Source: Burkholderia thailandensis E264 (GTDB lineage Bacteria; Pseudomonadota; Gammaproteobacteria; Burkholderiales; Burkholderiaceae). From it: a DNA stretch of 64,000 nucleotides. The first letter of the stretch is position 1, and every line of letters starts with the position of its first letter. Location of the stretch: assembly GCF_000012365.1 (NCBI RefSeq), contig NC_007651.1, forward strand, positions 3,745,202 through 3,809,201. Reading direction: 5' to 3'. Below, in pieces: positions 62,846 through 64,000 of this stretch. Below the pieces are notes generated by a model that ran no database searches, was not told where the DNA came from, and saw only the letters and a program-made list of their open reading frames with translations. Position numbers and translations under genes: made by a program.

Positions 62846-63487
62846 TCACGCCTGCGCGAAGAGCTTCCAGGTCTTCTTCTGCGTCAGGGCGTCCGCTTCC
62901 TCGTGCACCGCGCAATCGAGACGCAGATCGCTGTCCGCCATCGACAGATCGAGCAGCGAGCAGCGGTACGTCGGCTTGCGAGCCGCCTTGCCCGGCTGGA
63001 AATGCTTGCACGTCACGCACATCCGGTGCGGCGGAATGTCGCCGTTGACCTGCAGTTCGCGCAGCGTCTTCAGCAGCGCGCGATACAGCACGCCCTGCTC
63101 GTCGCCGCCAAGCGTGCCGACCGCCTTCGACAGGAAATCCGGCCACTGCAGCGCCTTCTTCGCCGCCGTGCGGCCGCGCGCGCTCAAACGAACCGCGAGC
63201 GCGCGACCGTCGTCGAGCGCCCGACGCTTCTCGACAAGCCCCTTGTGCTCGAGCGTGCTCACCGCATCGCTCGTCGTCGCGGCGGTCAACTGCGTTTCGC
63301 GCGCAATCTCGCCCAGACGCATCGGCCCCTTGCGCTGGAGCAGCAGCACGAGGATTTCACCCTGCGTCGGCGTCAACCCCGCGCCTTCCGCCCAATCCCA
63401 TGCCTGGCTCCGCATAGCCGTGCTCAACCGCAACAGGCTGTGGGTCACTCGCCCCGCAGCCTGGTTCCCGTAAACACCTTCGCTCAT
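62846..63487 (-). CDS. MarR-family regulator with a C-terminal four-cysteine cluster
   Basis: Transcriptional regulator of 213 residues, about 60 longer than ordinary MarR proteins. The winged helix occupies about residues 40-110 (LTPTQGEILVLLLQRKGPMR, LGEIARETQLTAATTSDAVS). The extra C-terminal part contains C157, C160, C176 and C192 (CxxC, then Cys after 15 and 15 residues) in a conserved-looking stretch (HRMCVTCKHFQPG, YRCSLLDLSMADSDLRLDCA). This could bind zinc or an iron-sulfur cluster as a sensor. It is the last gene before the origin-like region, transcribed away from it. The start MSEGVYGNQ lies seven bases after an AAAGAC-type weak site; longer versions have no homology. Confidence 0.88.
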   Translation of the reverse strand: MSEGVYGNQAAGRVTHSLLRLSTAMRSQAWDWAEGAGLTPTQGEILVLLLQRKGPMRLGEIARETQLTAATTSDAVSTLEHKGLVEKRRALDDGRALAVRLSARGRTAAKKALQWPDFLSKAVGTLGGDEQGVLYRALLKTLRELQVNGDIPPHRMCVTCKHFQPGKAARKPTYRCSLLDLSMADSDLRLDCAVHEEADALTQKKTWKLFAQA

Positions 63488-63719
63488 AGTCTTTTCGCTG
63501 TTGCCGGCCGTCTTTCGAAGGCGGCCGTTTGTGGGGAGATCAGGTCTCGATCTCTGTCTCAAAAGGGCGCACCCGGACGAGCGCGTCCGACATGTTCGCC
63601 GCGAGGCACACGCCGCGAACCTGCACGCGGTTTCAGCACCCCCGTCGGCGCCAACCACCGCGAAGCCGACATTCTAAGCGAGAGCGGAAAATCGCACAGC
63701 TAAGTTATCCCACCAATTC

Positions 63720-63728
63720 TGTGGATAA
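63720..63728 (-). promoter_or_regulatory. Perfect DnaA box
   Basis: TGTGGATAA, exact complement of TTATCCACA. Confidence 0.85.
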
Positions 63729-63888
63729 CAACTGAATAACCACAGGGACGGACTGTGCGCCGTTTCTTGACAACCGGCCGCACAGGCGAGCCGAGAAAAT
63801 TTCCGTCCCCGCGCATCCTCCGGAATTCTGGCGCGATCCGCATCGTTGTCAATGGCACAGCCCTTTGACTTTACGGCGAAATATCAAG

Positions 63889-63897
63889 TTATCCACA
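63889..63897 (+). promoter_or_regulatory. Perfect DnaA box
   Basis: TTATCCACA, exact consensus. Confidence 0.88.
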
Positions 63898-63918
63898 GAA
63901 TCGGCGTGAGCTTGTTAA

Positions 63919-63927
63919 CTACTACTA
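63919..63927. other. Candidate DnaA-trio element
   Basis: Three CTA triplets; on the complementary strand read 3' to 5' this is GAT repeated, the DnaA-trio pattern that loads DnaA on single strands beside a DnaA box (Bacillus subtilis precedent). The spacing to the box at 63897 (21 bp) is longer than in B. subtilis, so the call is tentative. Confidence 0.5.
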
Positions 63928-64000
63928 CGTTTACATACGTATACATCGAGGTAAACCTAAACCCGTGCTCGCCGGGTGCGCGGATTTGCAAAACTATTTT

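Larger units (their letters stand above)
63488..64000. other. Origin-like AT-rich region (candidate part of oriC of the primary chromosome)
   Basis: About 510 bp without a gene, AT-rich towards the right edge. It contains two perfect DnaA boxes in opposite orientation (63720-63728 and 63889-63897), a CTA trinucleotide run (63919-63927), an inverted repeat GTTTAC/GTAAAC (63929-63934, 63951-63956) around an ATACGTAT palindrome, and no protein-coding frame of interest. The parAB-parS cluster nearby supports origin identity. The rest of the origin lies beyond the window. Confidence 0.65.

Overview
The window is a GC-rich, gene-dense stretch of a bacterial chromosome. Its gene content and order (atpIBEFHAGDC, parB-parA-rsmG-mnmG, perfect parS palindromes, paired regulator and catabolic genes, many branched-chain amino-acid transporters) and its codon use fit a Burkholderia of the pseudomallei group (B. 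pseudomallei, B. mallei or B. thailandensis), primary chromosome. The parAB-parS cluster, and an AT-rich stretch with DnaA boxes at the right edge, place it next to the replication origin. The species call is inference from gene order and protein resemblance; no search was run.

Layout. 1-3.4 kb: a Cd/Zn/Pb-exporting P-type ATPase (cut by the left edge), its divergent MerR-type regulator and a PadR regulator. 3.4-10.4 kb: remnant of a FAD-linked oxidase, a polar amino-acid binding protein, a methionine-type aminotransferase, then a TetR / AidB-like dehydrogenase / acyl-CoA ligase cluster. 10.6-16.2 kb: a LivJ-type binding protein, the trifunctional proline-catabolic PutA with its operator, and a 56-residue membrane protein. 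16.2-23.4 kb: priA, hemE, a PheC-like protein, a truncated CoA-binding gene, a compact unannotated RNA-like locus, and an acyl-CoA ligase. 23.6-31.4 kb: the complete F1Fo ATP synthase operon, with an unusual 92-bp hairpin repeat between atpD and atpC. 31.7-37.2 kb: a permease, parB, parA, rsmG and mnmG. 37.3-49.2 kb: two complete branched-chain amino-acid type ABC transporters (one with a LivM-LivG fusion) and a heavily decayed third binding protein. 49.7-56.9 kb: a GMC oxidoreductase, methylmalonate-semialdehyde dehydrogenase with a LysR regulator, a CYTH protein, and an Lrp-type regulator divergent from phenylalanine hydroxylase and pterin dehydratase. 56.9-63.5 kb: a DUF3717 protein, a two-component pair, a small SET-domain methyltransferase with a lysine tail, a YqjM-type ene-reductase, a glutamine amidotransferase and a MarR regulator with a four-cysteine tail. 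63.5-64.0 kb: origin-like non-coding DNA.

Main themes: housekeeping near the origin (ATP synthase, segregation, tRNA and rRNA modification, heme, replication restart) interleaved with amino-acid uptake and breakdown (Liv transporters, PutA, phhAB, mmsA, aminotransferase). The most interesting non-genic structures are the atpD-atpC hairpin array, a parS site that is also the terminator of a transporter operon, the origin-edge DnaA boxes with a candidate DnaA-trio, and several short in-frame or intergenic tandem repeats. Many very long open frames lie antisense to real genes (for example opposite putA); they are a by-product of high GC and are omitted.
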